In this document: in pieces, positions 25,691 to 39,545 of the stretch | How positions within the stretch are numbered: position 1 is the first letter of the stretch | Layout: every line of letters begins with the position of its first letter | NCBI GenBank assembly: GCA_023053685.1 | Contig: JALIGW010000004.1 | Span: forward strand, 86,196,249-86,260,248 | DNA length: 64,000 nt | Reading direction: 5' to 3' | DNA from: Diadophis punctatus similis | Lineage: Eukaryota > Chordata > Lepidosauria > Squamata > Dipsadidae | The notes under the pieces: generated by a model | What the model saw: only the letters and a program-made list of their open reading frames with translations | What the model was told of the DNA's origin: nothing | The model's database searches: none | Position numbers and translations under genes: made by a program

Positions 25691-28600
25691 AGCATCCCGT
25701 GAGCACTTTCTGGTGACTCCATTAGCCTAAGTGAACAGCCAGGTACAATCCCATCAGGTTTCACTGATTCCTATTGACCCTTGTTGGGTTTAAATGATAA
25801 TACCATATTTTCTGGTAGATGTTGCTTTACATAGTTCATAAATGATTATGTACCGATCAATATCCAGTAATCTCAATACTCATGACTGGGAAGTCATTGC
25901 TGGGACATTTAGAAGTAGAGCTGAACTTTCTGGTCTGAGTGATGTTTCAGAAAAGCAAAGAGGCGATTTTAAGTACCCCAACATCTGTTGAGAAACAAAC
26001 CTTGCCAAGTCTGGTTCCCCCAGGAAGTCCTTGACTTATCTTGCCAGTAAGTTTCTCCCTCAGTGAGCAAATGAACATACAAATCAAGCTGGCCTTGGCT
26101 TGATTCTTCTCTGTGAAGAAGACAGGCTGAAATGGAAGATGATGGATGGCACACATGCCATGCGGCCGGTATGAACTCTTCAGTCCGGCCCTTCTGCTCC
26201 TCTCCCAATGACGCGCCCGTCATGGCTGGCCTGAAATCCATCCACCTTGATCTTGTCCTTCCTCTGATTTTCTCTCCTTCCTTACCTTCCTCTCCCAGCA
26301 TTACAGACCTCCCCAGAACTCTTCACCACATGCCTCCCAAATGGAATGGTTTGAGCCTTCTCACCTGCCCCTTGAGTGAGAACTCTGGGTTGATCTATTC
26401 AATTATCGATTTGCTTATTTCTTGGCAAAAATAACCGCACTGAGCACAACCAAGCATTTACCTTGGACTTCAGAAAAAGAGATTGTAATAAATCCAGAGG
26501 AAAGATTAGTAGGATCCCTTTATGTGAGAGGTTAATGGGAAAAGAGACTGGGGAGACCAAATCAAGAAAGAGATGAAAAGCACAACAGCAAATAATTCAC
26601 TGAATTTTATTTCTCGTGCTTTGAACACATAGAGTGTAATGATAGTATATCATTGGAGCAAAAAAGTCAAGATGGCAGCCGCAAATATGTGATCAAAGCT
26701 CAGCCCTAAGCAATCAATAATCCTAGCTTGTGTATTGTCTATATTAGTGCTAAATATCAACCATTTGAAGATTATTTCCGGAAATCTAGTGCCACTTGTT
26801 GCACAACTAGATAAGCTCAATGAATAATCATACACAGTTAAAACTGAGCTGTCTGTTTAATAGGCTTAGTGTAACCCAACTTAAAGCCATCTTCATGAGT
26901 CCTGTTGAAGGTTTTTTTCCCTTTTGTGTTTGCACACTCAGAACAGGAGTACCTATTTTCAAAACTCTACATTTTAGTAAACAGGTAACTCCATTCTGAA
27001 CTCTTGCAATGGAGCTCAGTGGAAAACCTACTGCAAATTTATACTTCATCAGCCCCGTCCAGGGCTCTCTGCAGCGACTGCTTGCTTTGGAAGAGCCCTT
27101 GCAAGGTGAAATGCTAATGATTACCTTGCCCCTCACCTTCAGGTTAACTCACTCAGATTGTATCAAAGTGCAGGGTAACAGTGCATGGCTCAGATACGGG
27201 ATAATTACAGTACTGAAGATTACTTACGTAGCTCTTTAATGGTTACTTTTTCAATAATGTCTTTGCTCTATGTGTTTATTGATGGAGTTAACTCTTGAAT
27301 TGTTACTTATTTCTTGGAAAAGCACCCATGGATGCTTTTAGCATAGGTGGCACCTGAATCATTTTTGTTCTGGGATGGGCAATATTTTGGGGGCACTCTA
27401 CAGTTTTCAGATGTTGGAGAACCAAAGGGTAGGTAGGGCAGATCACCTATGCAGATTCATTTTGAGGTAGGATGTTTGGGGCTTTTCTTTGCTCTTTAAT
27501 TGTCATATACATATTTTTAAGTGTTTATGTATTTCTCAACTCAAAATGGAAAGAAATTATACTAACATTCAAATACCTTTCAAGAAATTATACAGTTTGA
27601 AATAACTGTGTCCAGTGGGCAATCTGAAAATTAACGTGACTTGGGGGCTTTCTACAACTCTTGGTTATCCATCTGGTTGGTTATCAATTACTTTGATAGA
27701 TTATTTACATGAAAGAAATGGTTTAATCTCCAATAAGCCTCAACGCTTTGAATCCAGTCCTGTCTCCTTTATCCTTGCATCTTTTGGTGTCATCCTCTTG
27801 TTCAACTGCCAACATATACACAATAGATTTAATGAATCAACAGATCAAATGCTGATCCCTGGGAACCATAAATATGAATTAACGTTCCTTGAAGTACCAT
27901 GTTCACAATACCGTCCCTTAGATGGTAGGCGTGTTATCGTACAGATTTGTAGTCTTGTGAAAGCTGTGTGTAACATGTTGTAAATCACAAGGGAGTCTTA
28001 GAATACAATTACAGGAGGTTCCTGGCTTCATCTCTTCTGATTTATTCCAGATAAAGAGATTAAATCTGGATGGCTATGTTCAATTCCGCAGATTAAATCA
28101 GAATGACTTTAATCAATGGAATTTGATTATGTAATCAACTCCTTAATAAAATGTGCTCAAGAGTTCTGCAAAAGATGATATAAACCAGATAGCTATTTTT
28201 AAAAAGGGGAAAGCATATGGCCACATAATTCAGACAGATGCCCCCCCCCCATCTTTTCTTTTCAATGTCCTCGCTTTGATGACGCAGCCTTCACCTTTCT
28301 GGAGACTTTTTTAGAGAAACCCTAACTTGAGAGAAGACCGAAAGAGCCACCTGTCAGATTAATGGCAGGGACTTTCCTTTTTCCTTAGGTATTTTTAGCC
28401 GAAACCATGAAATGTCTGTGTGGCTTCTTTTATGCTTTTCAAAAGAAAAAAAGGGGAAAAAAGTATTTCAGTGTAATGATAAATGGTGCTGATTATTATC
28501 CAAAAGCTACTCAATCATGAGACCATTTAAAAGACTTATGAAAGACGCTGTTGCAGGGTGAAATATAATACCCATTTATAGCCATAAGGAAGAAGCAGTT

Positions 28601-29157
28601 ATATAAACCAATATCATGTCTAATTCGAGTATCGAATCAAATAAGCCAGATGCATTTTTCCTAGAAGTCATTCAGAAGAATATTAAGACAATGACGTAGT
28701 AATTTTTCTTATGTAATGCAATTTCTAGAATAGAATAGTTTATCTAACGATATCAAAAAATTATATTACGTTAAAAAAATCACCATATCATTCTGCATAA
28801 ATAAAATACTGCACATTTCCATAGATATATTATTTTGGTAACTGAGGTAAATCTTGTCAAGGTTTGAGCTTAGTTTATATGACGCAGTGATTTGTCCTAA
28901 TACCAGTAATTAATCAATGGCAGTTTTAAAATATTTCTTTTTAGTTGAACTGTTTGAAGAGTTTGTTAAGCCATTTGAAAATGAAATCGGCACATGAAAA
29001 TTTTTACAGGTATAGTTTTTCTCAGTGAAAGTATCATGGCTAATAACAACGAGATAATTATTGTTAACTAAAACAGTTATGATAACTCAATGTATTGGCA
29101 ATTTTTTGCATGAATTATTTTAATGAGTTAATTGGTGAATTGGTATCCATGTACAAT

Positions 29158-29237
29158 GAATGAATGAATGAATGAATGAATGAATGAATGAATGAATGAA
29201 TGAATGAATGAATGAATGAATGAATGAATGAATGAAT
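29158..29237. repeat. (TGAA)n microsatellite, left of L2
   Basis: Twenty nearly perfect TGAA units directly abut the 5' end of the L2 fragment. Confidence 0.97.
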
Positions 29238-29811
29238 TTGAAGCATGCACCCAGCGAGCTGTTGTGGGTGCACCTAGGTACACCCACATTACACCAATTC
29301 TTCGCGAGCTGCACTGGCTCCCTATCGGTCTCCGGACACAATTCAAGGTGTTGGTCATTACCTTTAAAGCCCTACATGGCTCAGGGCCAGACTATCTTCG
29401 CCTTCTACCACATAGCTCCCAGCGACCGGTAAGATCCCACAGAGTTGCTCTTCTTCAGGTCCTGTCAGCTAAACAGTGTCGGCTGGCGGGTCCATGGGGG
29501 AGGGCCTTCTCTGTGGCTGCCCCAGCTCTCTGGAACCAGTTACCTCCTGAGATTTGGACTGCCCCCACCCTATTGGCCTTCCGGAAAGCAGTAAAAACCT
29601 GGCTTTTCTGACAGACCTGGGGCCATTGATCTTGTGATGATAACCATTGTGGTCTGGCCATGAATGGGATGGATGGCTGAAATTGTTTTTGAATTGTAAA
29701 TTGTTTTTAAACTGTTTTTAGATGTTTTTGTACAATTTTTGATGTTTGTTTTTCTGTTGTGAGCCGCCCAGAGTCCCTAGGGAGTTGGGCGGCATAGAAA
29801 TTGAAGAAATA
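29238..29811 (+). mobile_element. L2-like LINE, 5'-truncated 3' end
   Basis: The open frame to the stop at 29609 encodes the typical LINE C-terminus: TPILRELHWLPIGLRTQFKV, FKALHGSGPDYLRL and FSVAAPALWNQLPPEIW. This region follows the reverse transcriptase domain in L2 and relatives. The 3' untranslated part includes gagccgcccagagtccctag and closes with AATAAATGAATGAATG, an L2-like tail. The frame is intact over about 127 codons, so the copy is not very old. I assign L2 by these words only. Confidence 0.82.
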
Positions 29812-29957
29812 AATGAATGAATGAATGAATGAATGAATGAATGAATGAATGAATGAGTGAGTGAGTGAGTGAGTGAGTGAGTGAGTGAATGAATGAATGA
29901 ATGAATGAATGAATGAATGAATGAACCAACGAACCAACGAACCAACGAATGAATGAA
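29812..29957. repeat. (TGAA)n-(GTGA)n-(TGAA)n-(ACCAACGA)n array
   Basis: The array continues the L2 tail. TGAA units change to GTGA, return to TGAA, then pass into a small ACCAACGA array. Confidence 0.96.
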
Positions 29958-29990
29958 GTGATTTCAGATTTTGGCTTTAACTTCATTGAT

Positions 29991-30069
29991 TGTATGGTTA
30001 TATTTTGTATTCTGTCTTCTACATGTATTCTGTATGGTTATATTTTGTATTCTGTCTTCTACATGTATT
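29991..30069. repeat. 40 bp tandem duplication
   Basis: The unit starting tgtatggttatattttgtat occurs twice, head to tail, with no mismatch over at least 39 bases. It is probably recent. Confidence 0.95.
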
Positions 30070-33000
30070 TTAGCTGCCTTATTAGCATAAAGGTGGGGCT
30101 TTAGATTCAAAAATAAATTACAGATGTACTCAGAGAATGAAACACATACTGTAGCTGCATAGAGGCAGATCTTGAGACGGAGATATAGATGTATTGAAAA
30201 AGACACCAGCTGGGGCCCTTGTGGAAACGGCCTTATCTCTGCCACTTGCCTCCTTCCAGGGTTATTTTCTGTTTTATAGCCCCAGGAGGGGAGCAAAGTA
30301 GACTCACCTGGTTGCAGAATGAAAAGCTAAGATAATTAATTTCCACCGGCCTATTCAGGCTGTAACTTGCCTGCGTTCTTTGCTTGATATTGATTCCTGT
30401 GTTAACCCAGGTCATGGATCGGTTTCCGTCATGTCCAGTTTTGCCCTGAGGAAATAAAACCAATCCTTTATTTCACAGCCAATGTACCAGCATGAGTCCA
30501 TCTCCCTATCCACCTGGGCAGTCCTAATATTTTGACTTGGGTTGAGAGTTCTTGCTCCAAAGGATCTCATGAATCATTTTTATGGAGTCTGCCTTTGCTG
30601 AATGCCTTTCCTCTCGTGGGCCATGACTTATGCTTAGCTGTCTTTGAAGAGGAGGCTTATTTCCATAAGGTGTGCGTGTTGAGATAATGGCCATTAAAAA
30701 GCCCTAAGAGAAGAAAGATGAAGTCCTGTTTTGGAGAGAAGTAAATCAAGGAAGGCGACTTTTCCCAGCCAGGGGAGGAAACTTTCACTTTTTAAATTTT
30801 AGGCCTCCAAATATGCGCTGGTGAATTGCATTTGGTGATGTCGTCAGAATTTTGACCTGGTCTGTTTTATTTGGCTTCGTCTGGGGGAAAGGTTTGCGTG
30901 TAAAGTGCACTGCCAAGAATTGAAGTCCGTACAGCCAAGCTTTGCAGGAGGATTTCAAATGGCTTTGTGGGGCTCAGAAGGGAGGGGGGCTTCTTTAGAA
31001 TACGTCAATGCAGATTAAAAAGTCAAGATGGTAGCCAGGATGGTTCACTTGAAGCCCCGCCCCCTTTTTATGTGCATTGTGACTGCCGTAGTGACTTTTT
31101 AATCAATGCCCTGAAGACCCTCCCTCTCAATAAAAGCTGAGGATTGGAGGTTTTTTTTTAATGTTTTCTGGATCAGACGGCTGGTGGTGTGTTTTCTTTT
31201 TCTTCCATAGTATAACCTCAAAGTTGGCTCCCAGATAAGAGCTGCCAAACTTCAAATGACAAGAAATGGTAATAAACCAACATCTCTAAGTGTTTTGTGC
31301 CCTCTAGTGCCTACCTGGACTTTTGCAGTCGACACTTAATTTAAATGTAATTGGAATATAATTATCCCAAAGCAGCACTGCCAATCTTAAGGTTGACATA
31401 ATGCAAGAAAAATAACAATGTGATGGAACCGACACATAAGGAGTTTTAACAGGAATAAAGGTGGAGTAAGAGGATGATATAACACATTTTTATACTGCGG
31501 TATATGTTACATAATCCAACAAACCTACATGGCTGGCCTTGAGTTCTCATATAGGCACTTGTGTGATTTTTGTGAATTCTGTATCTATCAGAAATGTCAG
31601 GCATACTAAATAGTTTAAAACAAATGTCTGAAAAGTGTCAGTAAGGCAACGCCTTGGAGACTGGAGGTATTTATGGGTTCTTGCTCTTGCCTAAATAGTG
31701 ATACTCAGTAAGTATCACAAAGGAAAACCCAAAGTGATACGTGTTCCGAAGGTGAAGTCTTGATCATATTAAATCTTGTGAGAATTCTGATAATTATTCC
31801 AGTAAACAAGCAATATCTGTTCCACTTCAGAATCTATATTCAACGGAGAAACAGATTTTTGGTTCTTGGACAAAAAAAGGGGGGGGGGCATCCTGGAAAA
31901 TGACTTCATTTTCCTATCCAATATAGTCAACTTACTAGCCAAGATCAGGCCACTATTGCTGATGACCAGGATCATAGGCCAATGGAGAGAGAACTGGGGC
32001 AAATCTGGATAGTTTTTGAACTCATTTAAGGTAGGAGAGGTTATTGACTAAGCAACCGACTCCCTAACTCAAGCAGGTACAATGAAAGGCTGCCTCTGAT
32101 GGGACATTTGGAAACTCTGCTACATGCCCCACAACTTCTGTGCTATTAAAAAAAGGAGACCGGATTTCACAACTAAGAGGTTACTGCAATCCTTGCCTCT
32201 TCTCCTCCTCACAACAGCTTGCAGGAGGAAAGCTGTGTTCCTTCTGTTTTTGTGTCTGTCACCTCCTTAACTGGCTTAAGGACAACCATTTCCCTTTAAG
32301 GAAAATGCAAAGAAACGAATCTTAGGTGTTTCTCACTGCAGCTTCTCTGCATGGAGGAGAAGCATTACTCACCAACCCTAACCCTATGGAACTCTCCTCC
32401 CAAAATCCGCCATGAATATTTCTTGGTACAGAATCCATTTTGCCGGCCAATGTCCTTCCTGTCTGTCTCACTACAGAGAAGGTATTGAGTATTTTGTTTT
32501 TAACAGTGTGAATAAGCATCCGTGAGGGAAGGGGAGCCTAGGACCGCCTTGCATGGTTTTGAGGGTGACATCATGACAGACCTGATATCAGTGGGATTAA
32601 CTAGCGCATGCTTCAGATTTTGACAAAGGGGAGGGGTGACAATCTAAAGAGGTAGGAGAACAACCTGAAGTAAAAAAGAATGGGTGAATAGCTGCAATAT
32701 GCTATTTGGTTAACAAGGTCTTCTGTGCTCTCTTAATACTCCCACCCATTACATTTTCCATGAGAAATTTTCTCCATACTGTGTACAATTAGGACTGCAG
32801 TCCAGCTGGGGGGAAAAATTCTTTGGGATTAAACTTTGAGGACAATAAACGGCTTTGAAGTTCTCGTCTTCTTCCGCTTGAGGGATGTGGTTGTGTAGTA
32901 AGTGAAGAATGGTGGAATGGTTGAAAACGTGATCTATGGATCATTTTTTGTCTGAGTATAGTTATCCTTGAGGTTTAATTTGACCAGTAATTAACCCCAG

Positions 33001-33390
33001 AGTTTAAGGAACTCATGAATGTGACTTAATTCTCTAGCTACATTTAAAACTAAAGTGCTTTTTTTGGAGGAAGTCCTGAGTAATTTTCTACTTAACGATA
33101 GCAATACAATCAAGATATGCAGGATACAGTCTCAAGACTTCTTTGGGATCCTCAGTTCTTGTGTGCACTGGTTATGCACTGCTGATGTTCACAAGCTAAC
33201 AAATACAAGAATAATGATGCAAGTTGCAGAGTCACTTAGGTGAGATGGACAGTTTGGAAATGTAATAAATAAACAAATAGCAAGATGGCAACCCAGCAGT
33301 ACATTCAAAGCACTGCCTCCGTGCTGGTTTTGTTTTTACTACACCCTTCCAGGTTGCAACAGTGTGGTGTTCTGCTACCAGAGTTACAAC

Positions 33391-33820
33391 CAGGGGGGGC
33401 TGCTGAGGGTTCGCAGGGGTTCGGGAGAACCTCTAGCTAAGATTCTGTGCAATTCAGAGAACCCCCAAATCCCATCCTGGCTGGCCCCGCCCCGCCCACC
33501 CTGCCCCTCCCTGGCCTGTTTTGGATGCAGGTAAGTGCAGGGCACACATGGAGGCTCGGGGAGGGCGAAAAACGGGCTTACCAGAAGTTCTGGAAGGCCG
33601 GAAACGGGCCTGTTTCCAGCTTCCAGAGGGCCTCCAGAGCCTGGGGAGGCTGTTTTCGCCCTCCCGGAGGCTCGAGGAAAACCTCCAGAGCCCGGGGAGG
33701 GGAAAAGCGCCCCCCACCCGCCGTGGTGCAGGAGGCCGATGAGGCCACACCCACCATGGCCACGCCCACCCAGCAACCGGGCAGAGAACCCCTTGCTAAA
33801 CATTTTGAAGCCCACCCCTA
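33391..33820. mobile_element. Non-autonomous hAT-like element with 8 bp target duplication
   Basis: The 430 bp element starts CAGGGGGGGCTG and ends AGCCCACCCCTA, so the ends are inverted repeats of hAT type. The perfect 8-base duplication gttacaac lies at 33383-33390 and 33821-33828; the longer word agttacaac also matches if the element's last A is counted. The interior is GC-rich and CpG-rich, unlike the surrounding intron. The open frames inside have no family similarity. Confidence 0.88.
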
Positions 33821-34330
33821 GTTACAACTGATAAGAAAGAAAACAAAGTTTGCAATAATACGATGTAGCTTTTGGGAGGTAGGTTCCAAATAGCAAATGC
33901 CTCCTCAGCAATGAAAAATCTGACAAATGCTGTTGATTGTCTTTTCCCACAATGATTAGACAGTTAATGATTTGGCCGTTGTTTCAAATTGGCTAAAAAG
34001 ACAGTTGGGCGATATTCCATGACCATAAAATTAGAAGCCGACTGCTATCTAGAGAAAACACAGTTGTTACTTCATAATCAGCTCTTCCTGTAGTTGAATA
34101 TTGAAAATATTTGCATTTCAAAGGGAGGAAGGCCGAGTGGTGAGATGCAATCTTGGTCCAGAGAGAAGGTGGACCGACATAAATTCACCCAACCCTTGGA
34201 TCAAGAAAGCCGGCCTTTGCTTTGCTAGGGGGGGGGTCTCATTTTCACCACTTTCCCTCTATCTAGGGTACGAGAGTGTTTGCTGTGATTTATCTTCCAT
34301 TTCAGCCACCCTTTCTATCTTCCTTCTCCT

Positions 34331-34372
34331 TCCTCCTCCTCCTCCTCCTCCTCCTCCTCCTCCTCCTCCTCC
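34331..34372. repeat. (CCT)n microsatellite
   Basis: This tract holds about 13 CCT units, making a spurious poly-Pro reading frame. Confidence 0.95.
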
Positions 34373-36172
34373 CCCTGACATCAGTGACAACTGTTAAAAC
34401 AGGATAGATGAGAAACTTCTGGGGAAAATATGAAAGTGGCAGAAAAAGATAATTGTGATCCAGCTACTCCATTTGTTTCAATAGATTAGCCCCTAAAACA
34501 AATGCCCTGGTGTGGGAAAGGACTTTTCAGCTGCAGTTCAAAAAAAACCTTCTCAGGGTCTGTTGATTATACAGTCTCCCTTCTTTCTTTTTATTGCTTC
34601 ACCGTCCAAAGGGAAAGAAAAACAAAGTAAGAACTACAGCAAATGACAAAACAATATTAAACACAGAAAAATTCCTCCAAATACCCCTTCAGATTGATAT
34701 GCAAAATCAATTAAACCTTGTCCACACAGAACCCTGTTTATTAGTCTTTCCATTTAATTTATAAATATCAGCTTATTTCAAACACATTTCTTCAAAGACA
34801 TCTAAATCCCATTTTCTTGCTGACAATGCAGAATTATCATTTCTGCTACGTTTCTGGCTTGATATGTCTAAAGTCTTTCCTAAGTCAATAAGTTACATAT
34901 TTTGATACATAAACTCTACGTAAATACTGCATTAAGCTTTATTTTTCTTGCAAAAATCATATTAACAATCACGTCAGTATTTCACCAAGACAGGGCAACC
35001 ATAGAACAAATTCAAATCATATGTATAATAGTACCTCAAATATGTTATATTTCCAACACCAAAAGTCTGACACTGTTTGAGACATCCCATAAACATGAGG
35101 CTGTGAGAGACGTATGGTTGCAAGAAACATATTAAAATGTATTTAAAACACAAGTGAGCATCGATTTGTCATAGCAGATGTTCCAGCTCTGTGTTTCAGA
35201 ATTCATGCAAATTGCCAATATTTATCAAGCCAAAGATTGGCAAAGAAACAAGGCTACACAATCTATCACAGAAGAACATATATTGAATGAAACTGGACTG
35301 GAAGAAGATGAGTTTGATTTAAAAGTGGATAAAGAAACTTCAATAACTTGTATTACGCTGGTGATTTTTCCCTGTTAGCTGAGAATGTGAACTCCAGTAC
35401 TGAAAGTCAGAGAGCTTAGTGTGAAATGGAACTACAATTAAATTGGAAGAAGATTAAATCAATGTCAAAAATAATAATGAAGATGTAATGTTATTCATCT
35501 CTGATCAATCACCAGAATAACCCAGAACAAAAAACTAATAATTGTCTCTCAGAATTTGACTAAATAGATTTTTTTTTTGACAAAAAGAAAAAGCAGTCTT
35601 TTGAATAATAATATGGTTAAACGTTTTAGAAATATGTCTTCCAGGCCACTTTTATTATGATTATCATGAGAGTGTTATCAAATGTCAGTTGTAATTTCTA
35701 TCTGTAATTCATTTCATAACCTAAATTTAACTCTATTACAATGCATACAGTTATTCATATGACCTCTGAATCAAAAACAAATCTCCAATATAATATGTCC
35801 AGAGTCCACTGAAATACATATTTTACTGCGTAAGCCAGTTCTGTATTATTCAGAAGGGAACCATTTATATGTTCTTGGAAAAAAATCTATAAGCTTGTTT
35901 AAAATTGAATTCTATAGAGTAATTTTAACTTGTCAAAGAAGGCATTGTAATTATGTCTGCTGGAACATACATCTCGAAGGATACAATGCAGTCAATTTTT
36001 CATAGCTGATTTTATACTTCAACCATACTATTTATTAGTGGAAAGTTATTATTTCTTTTTGAAAAGGGGAATGAAAAGGACAGCTCTTTCTTTACAACCC
36101 AGAGAGAGCTCAATTTAAGATTTAAGTCAGACAACAAAAGTCAGATTGTCATAGCCGTTCCCATTTGATGAC

Positions 36173-36209
36173 TTGATGTATAAAATTTAGGATGTATAAA
36201 ATTTAGGAT
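36173..36209. repeat. 17 bp tandem duplication
   Basis: The unit gatgtataaaatttag occurs twice in tandem. Confidence 0.85.
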
Positions 36210-36849
36210 GATCATATAGCAAATGCATATATAATTCCATAATTTGTTCAACTTCCAAATTTAAAGCAAAATAACTCCTATGGCAAGACCTGAATTCAGG
36301 TTTCTTCACTCCTGCGCCAAGTTGGCTCTTGTACAAAATATTATAAAAGCTGTTAAATATATTGCGTTAAAAACAAATTATTTTTGCTACAGAACTGTAA
36401 CAGCACCAAAACCATGTGGTGCAAGTGGGTGTCAGAAGTGATAAGTGTGTTTGCAATCAAGCAGACCTGGTGACTCACAAGGCATTCGGACACCCGCCTT
36501 CTCTTGAGAAGACCCTCTTAGGCCGGCTTGTAAGCCTTGGGGGAGGGCATAATTGTAGCCACTTTGTTCGGCGAAGTCAGATTTATGGGTTTTTAGCATT
36601 GCAGGGTATTAAAGTAATTGCCTTGGCACTTCCCTTATGTTGATTGTTGTGGCTCATGTATTGCACTGTGTGCAGATTAGTGTGGTCATGAGTTAGATGT
36701 GGGAGACAGACATGTTTTGCTCTATCTGGATGATTTGCTCTAAGTTGGAATGACACTATGCTAGGCAAGGTCTTCTGATGATTAACAGCATTTTTCTAAA
36801 TACTTGGAGATGCATGCTACAGTTATCAATGCTATTTGAAACCATGACA

Positions 36850-37128
36850 GTTACCTTGAATTGAGATTGGATACTCTTCTGAGCAATAAGTTCAAAAAAG
36901 ACAATAATACATTGGAGCAAGTTCAGAAAAGGGCTCTCAAGAAGGTGAGGGTTTCAAAATTAAGACCCACGAGGAACAGTTGAACAATTTAGGTATGTTA
37001 AGCTTATAGAAGAGATGACTGAGGGGAAGTAACAGTGTTCAGCTACCTGAAGGGTTCACACATGAAAGAGGACATGAGATATTTCACTGGCCTGGTTGAA
37101 AGTTTTACCTAAAGTGATGCTCTCAGGC
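36850..37128 (+). mobile_element. CR1 LINE fragment, decayed
   Basis: The phrase ggagcaagttcagaaaaggg gives LEQVQKR, equal to the CR1 C-terminal LERVQRRA. Later words (aacaatttaggtatgttaag, ctacctgaagggttcacaca) match the LREL and FQYLKG parts. Many indels are present. Confidence 0.6.
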
Positions 37129-37130
37129 AG

Positions 37131-37310
37131 ATATGACAATTCACCATGGCCAACTTATCTATTGTAACTCTTGTATTTCTGGATTGACTTTCTTTATTAT
37201 TGTTGGCCATGGTTCCATTGAAATTAATTTAACTTTTATATTTGTTGAATTGTCCTGCGTAGAGTTATCATGTGACAAGTTGGCCGTGCGAGTTGTCCTA
37301 GAGACCCATA
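37131..37310. repeat. Foldback repeat with GACAAGTTGGCC words
   Basis: At the left, gacaattcaccatggccaac is close to the complement of the right-hand words gttgaattgtcctg and gacaagttggccgtg. A related single copy lies at 46768. It looks like a small inverted-repeat element of unknown class. Confidence 0.5.
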
Positions 37311-39467
37311 ATATTAACTTTGCTACCCTGTCCCTTTTTCAAAGAAATCCAAGTGATCAGACAAGGAACCTGTATTTTATTTCTTTATCCATCCAAAACC
37401 TGGGCAACAACGTAGGGCAACGTTTGCACCATCAGCCATCCTGCATGTCTAAAATCGGTTAACATGACTTAATCTAACACTGGTGGAGAACTACATTTTA
37501 AAGATACATTTACGATCATTTGGAAGTTTTCTCCTTTTGAGAAAGTTGATTGGATCTTGGAATAAAACTTCTGTAGGCTGGTCTATTTGACTGTAGCAAA
37601 TTAAACTAAACTAATGGTTGCAAGAAATTTAAAGGGCAAAAGAGGAACAGAATGATATTAATGTTTAGAATCACAGTTGAAAATCATTGCAATTTTGCAG
37701 GATTAACATAAGAATAGTCTCTGTAAAAACAATTATACTTGATAAATTCTTGTCCAAATGTAGTTTGAAAAATACAGTACAAGATTAATAAGTCAGGCGT
37801 TATCTTATTGCTTGCATCTGCCGTCTATTTAATAACTTGCACATAAAAAACAGACATTCATTACAGCCTAGCATTTATTTTTTTCCAGAGATTTTTCCTG
37901 TGTGGAAGCAGAAAGCAATGGAGGTGATAGATTATACATGACAAGCCTGCATGTTGTTACACAAAGAGATTCCAATCCTTAGCATCCTCTGAGAATTGTT
38001 CAATATTCTTGATGGTATCTTATGTCTGGAATGCCTGGGATATGGCATTTTTGCCGTCCTTAGTAATCAGTCAAATCCAGCATGACACTCACACAGTTTT
38101 AGATGACTCCGCCCCTGCGGGATCACCTTGGGCATTCATGTACAAGGAGAATGAGATCCTCTGTTTGGTGCCCATCTCCTAAATGTAAGCACTTCGTTCT
38201 AAGAAATGTGATGACGACTCAGAAGTATTTCAAGCCCATCAAATATTTTGATTACACCAATTGGTGAGTTATCCGGCATGCTTGGTCAGGGGGCCCATTC
38301 ATCAGCTCTGCTTGCCAAGTCCTCCCTCCGCTTCCCATAGCTCCTTCCTCTCCCCAAGCACACCCCTCCCCAAAACTGGCCAGGAACCAAAGAACAACGC
38401 ATCTAACCCCATGGCCCAAAGGAGCATTGAGCATATTAAAGTGTACACTCTGGAATCAAGACGTAAGACGTTTATGGGTCTAAAAGGAGCCAAAATGTTA
38501 TGAAAACTTACAGAGATCTACTAGAAGCAATTCATTCCAAAACATCCTATCTAAAAGTGCAGGTCCCTTAATGATTAATCTGAGAGCCGGGAAAAATATT
38601 TTCTTGCTTTCTATCTTAAGTGGAGTTTCGTGGCACCAACGCCCACATCAGTTCAATTACTAATGGAATGCTTTTACTTGCCTACTAACCCAAAGGTGTG
38701 CAAGGAAGCCCTGGCCAGGCAGAAGATGGCCTTAGCTGAGGGATGGCAACTATCATTGTTCTTCTCACCTGATTTCAGTGGCAGGTGGGGATAAGCCACG
38801 TTTCCTACTTAAGGCCTCCTGTCTCTTAGTCAAGTAATCATGTTCAGTTTACTACCCTAGGAGCAATTGGCTAAACTACAAAAACTCTTTCCTCGATTTC
38901 ACTACAAAATTAAATCCATGTGTGTGCAGTGGTGAGGCTCCCATTGAGACAAGGCTGAACATGCCTAGAAATTATTCTCTTGTATTCCAGGAAATAGGTA
39001 GCATAAAAAAATAGGTAACAGCTTCTGAGTGAGCTGGAAAGATAGTTCAGAATTTCACGGAACTGTAATATGGAAGTATCGGAAAGGAGAGTCCAGTCCA
39101 GGAAGAGACGTCACTACAGCTGGTCCCCCTGTGGTCTCTCTTTAAATCCCTCCATCACCTCTCAAGGCAGAACTTCATCTGATCTTTCAGCTGCATCACC
39201 CTGTTAAATATAGTTGGTAAATATAAAACTTTAAAAATAAAGTTGCTATTAACCGAATAAAGTTGGATGTTGATTATGTGCTGAATGATAAGCATCAGGT
39301 CTTAAATATTGGCTGCTGGTATACCAGTAGAAGGTAGCTCTCACCCTACAACCCAAACTTCTGAGTTTCCCTAATGCACAATTAGTATGACACAATTTGT
39401 TGGAATAAATGAATAAATCCAGCAAGGCTTTACATAAGGATTAGATGGGTTCATAAATCGGGATTCA

Positions 39468-39545
39468 ATTCAAGGTGCTGGCTGCCGCAGCTTTAAAGTC
39501 CTCCATGGGTCAGACCCACAATATTCATTTCTTGATCTTATGTAA
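39468..39545 (+). mobile_element. Small L2-like LINE fragment
   Basis: The words ttcaattcaaggtgctggct and tttaaagtcctccatgggtc correspond to the QFKVL and FKALHG region of the L2 at 29238. Only about 75 bases are left. Confidence 0.5.

Noticed and set aside
33384..33831. Overlapping GC-rich frames and a possible CpG island or promoter
   Set aside because: The segment is a hAT-like insertion with inverted ends and target duplication; there is no exon or promoter context.
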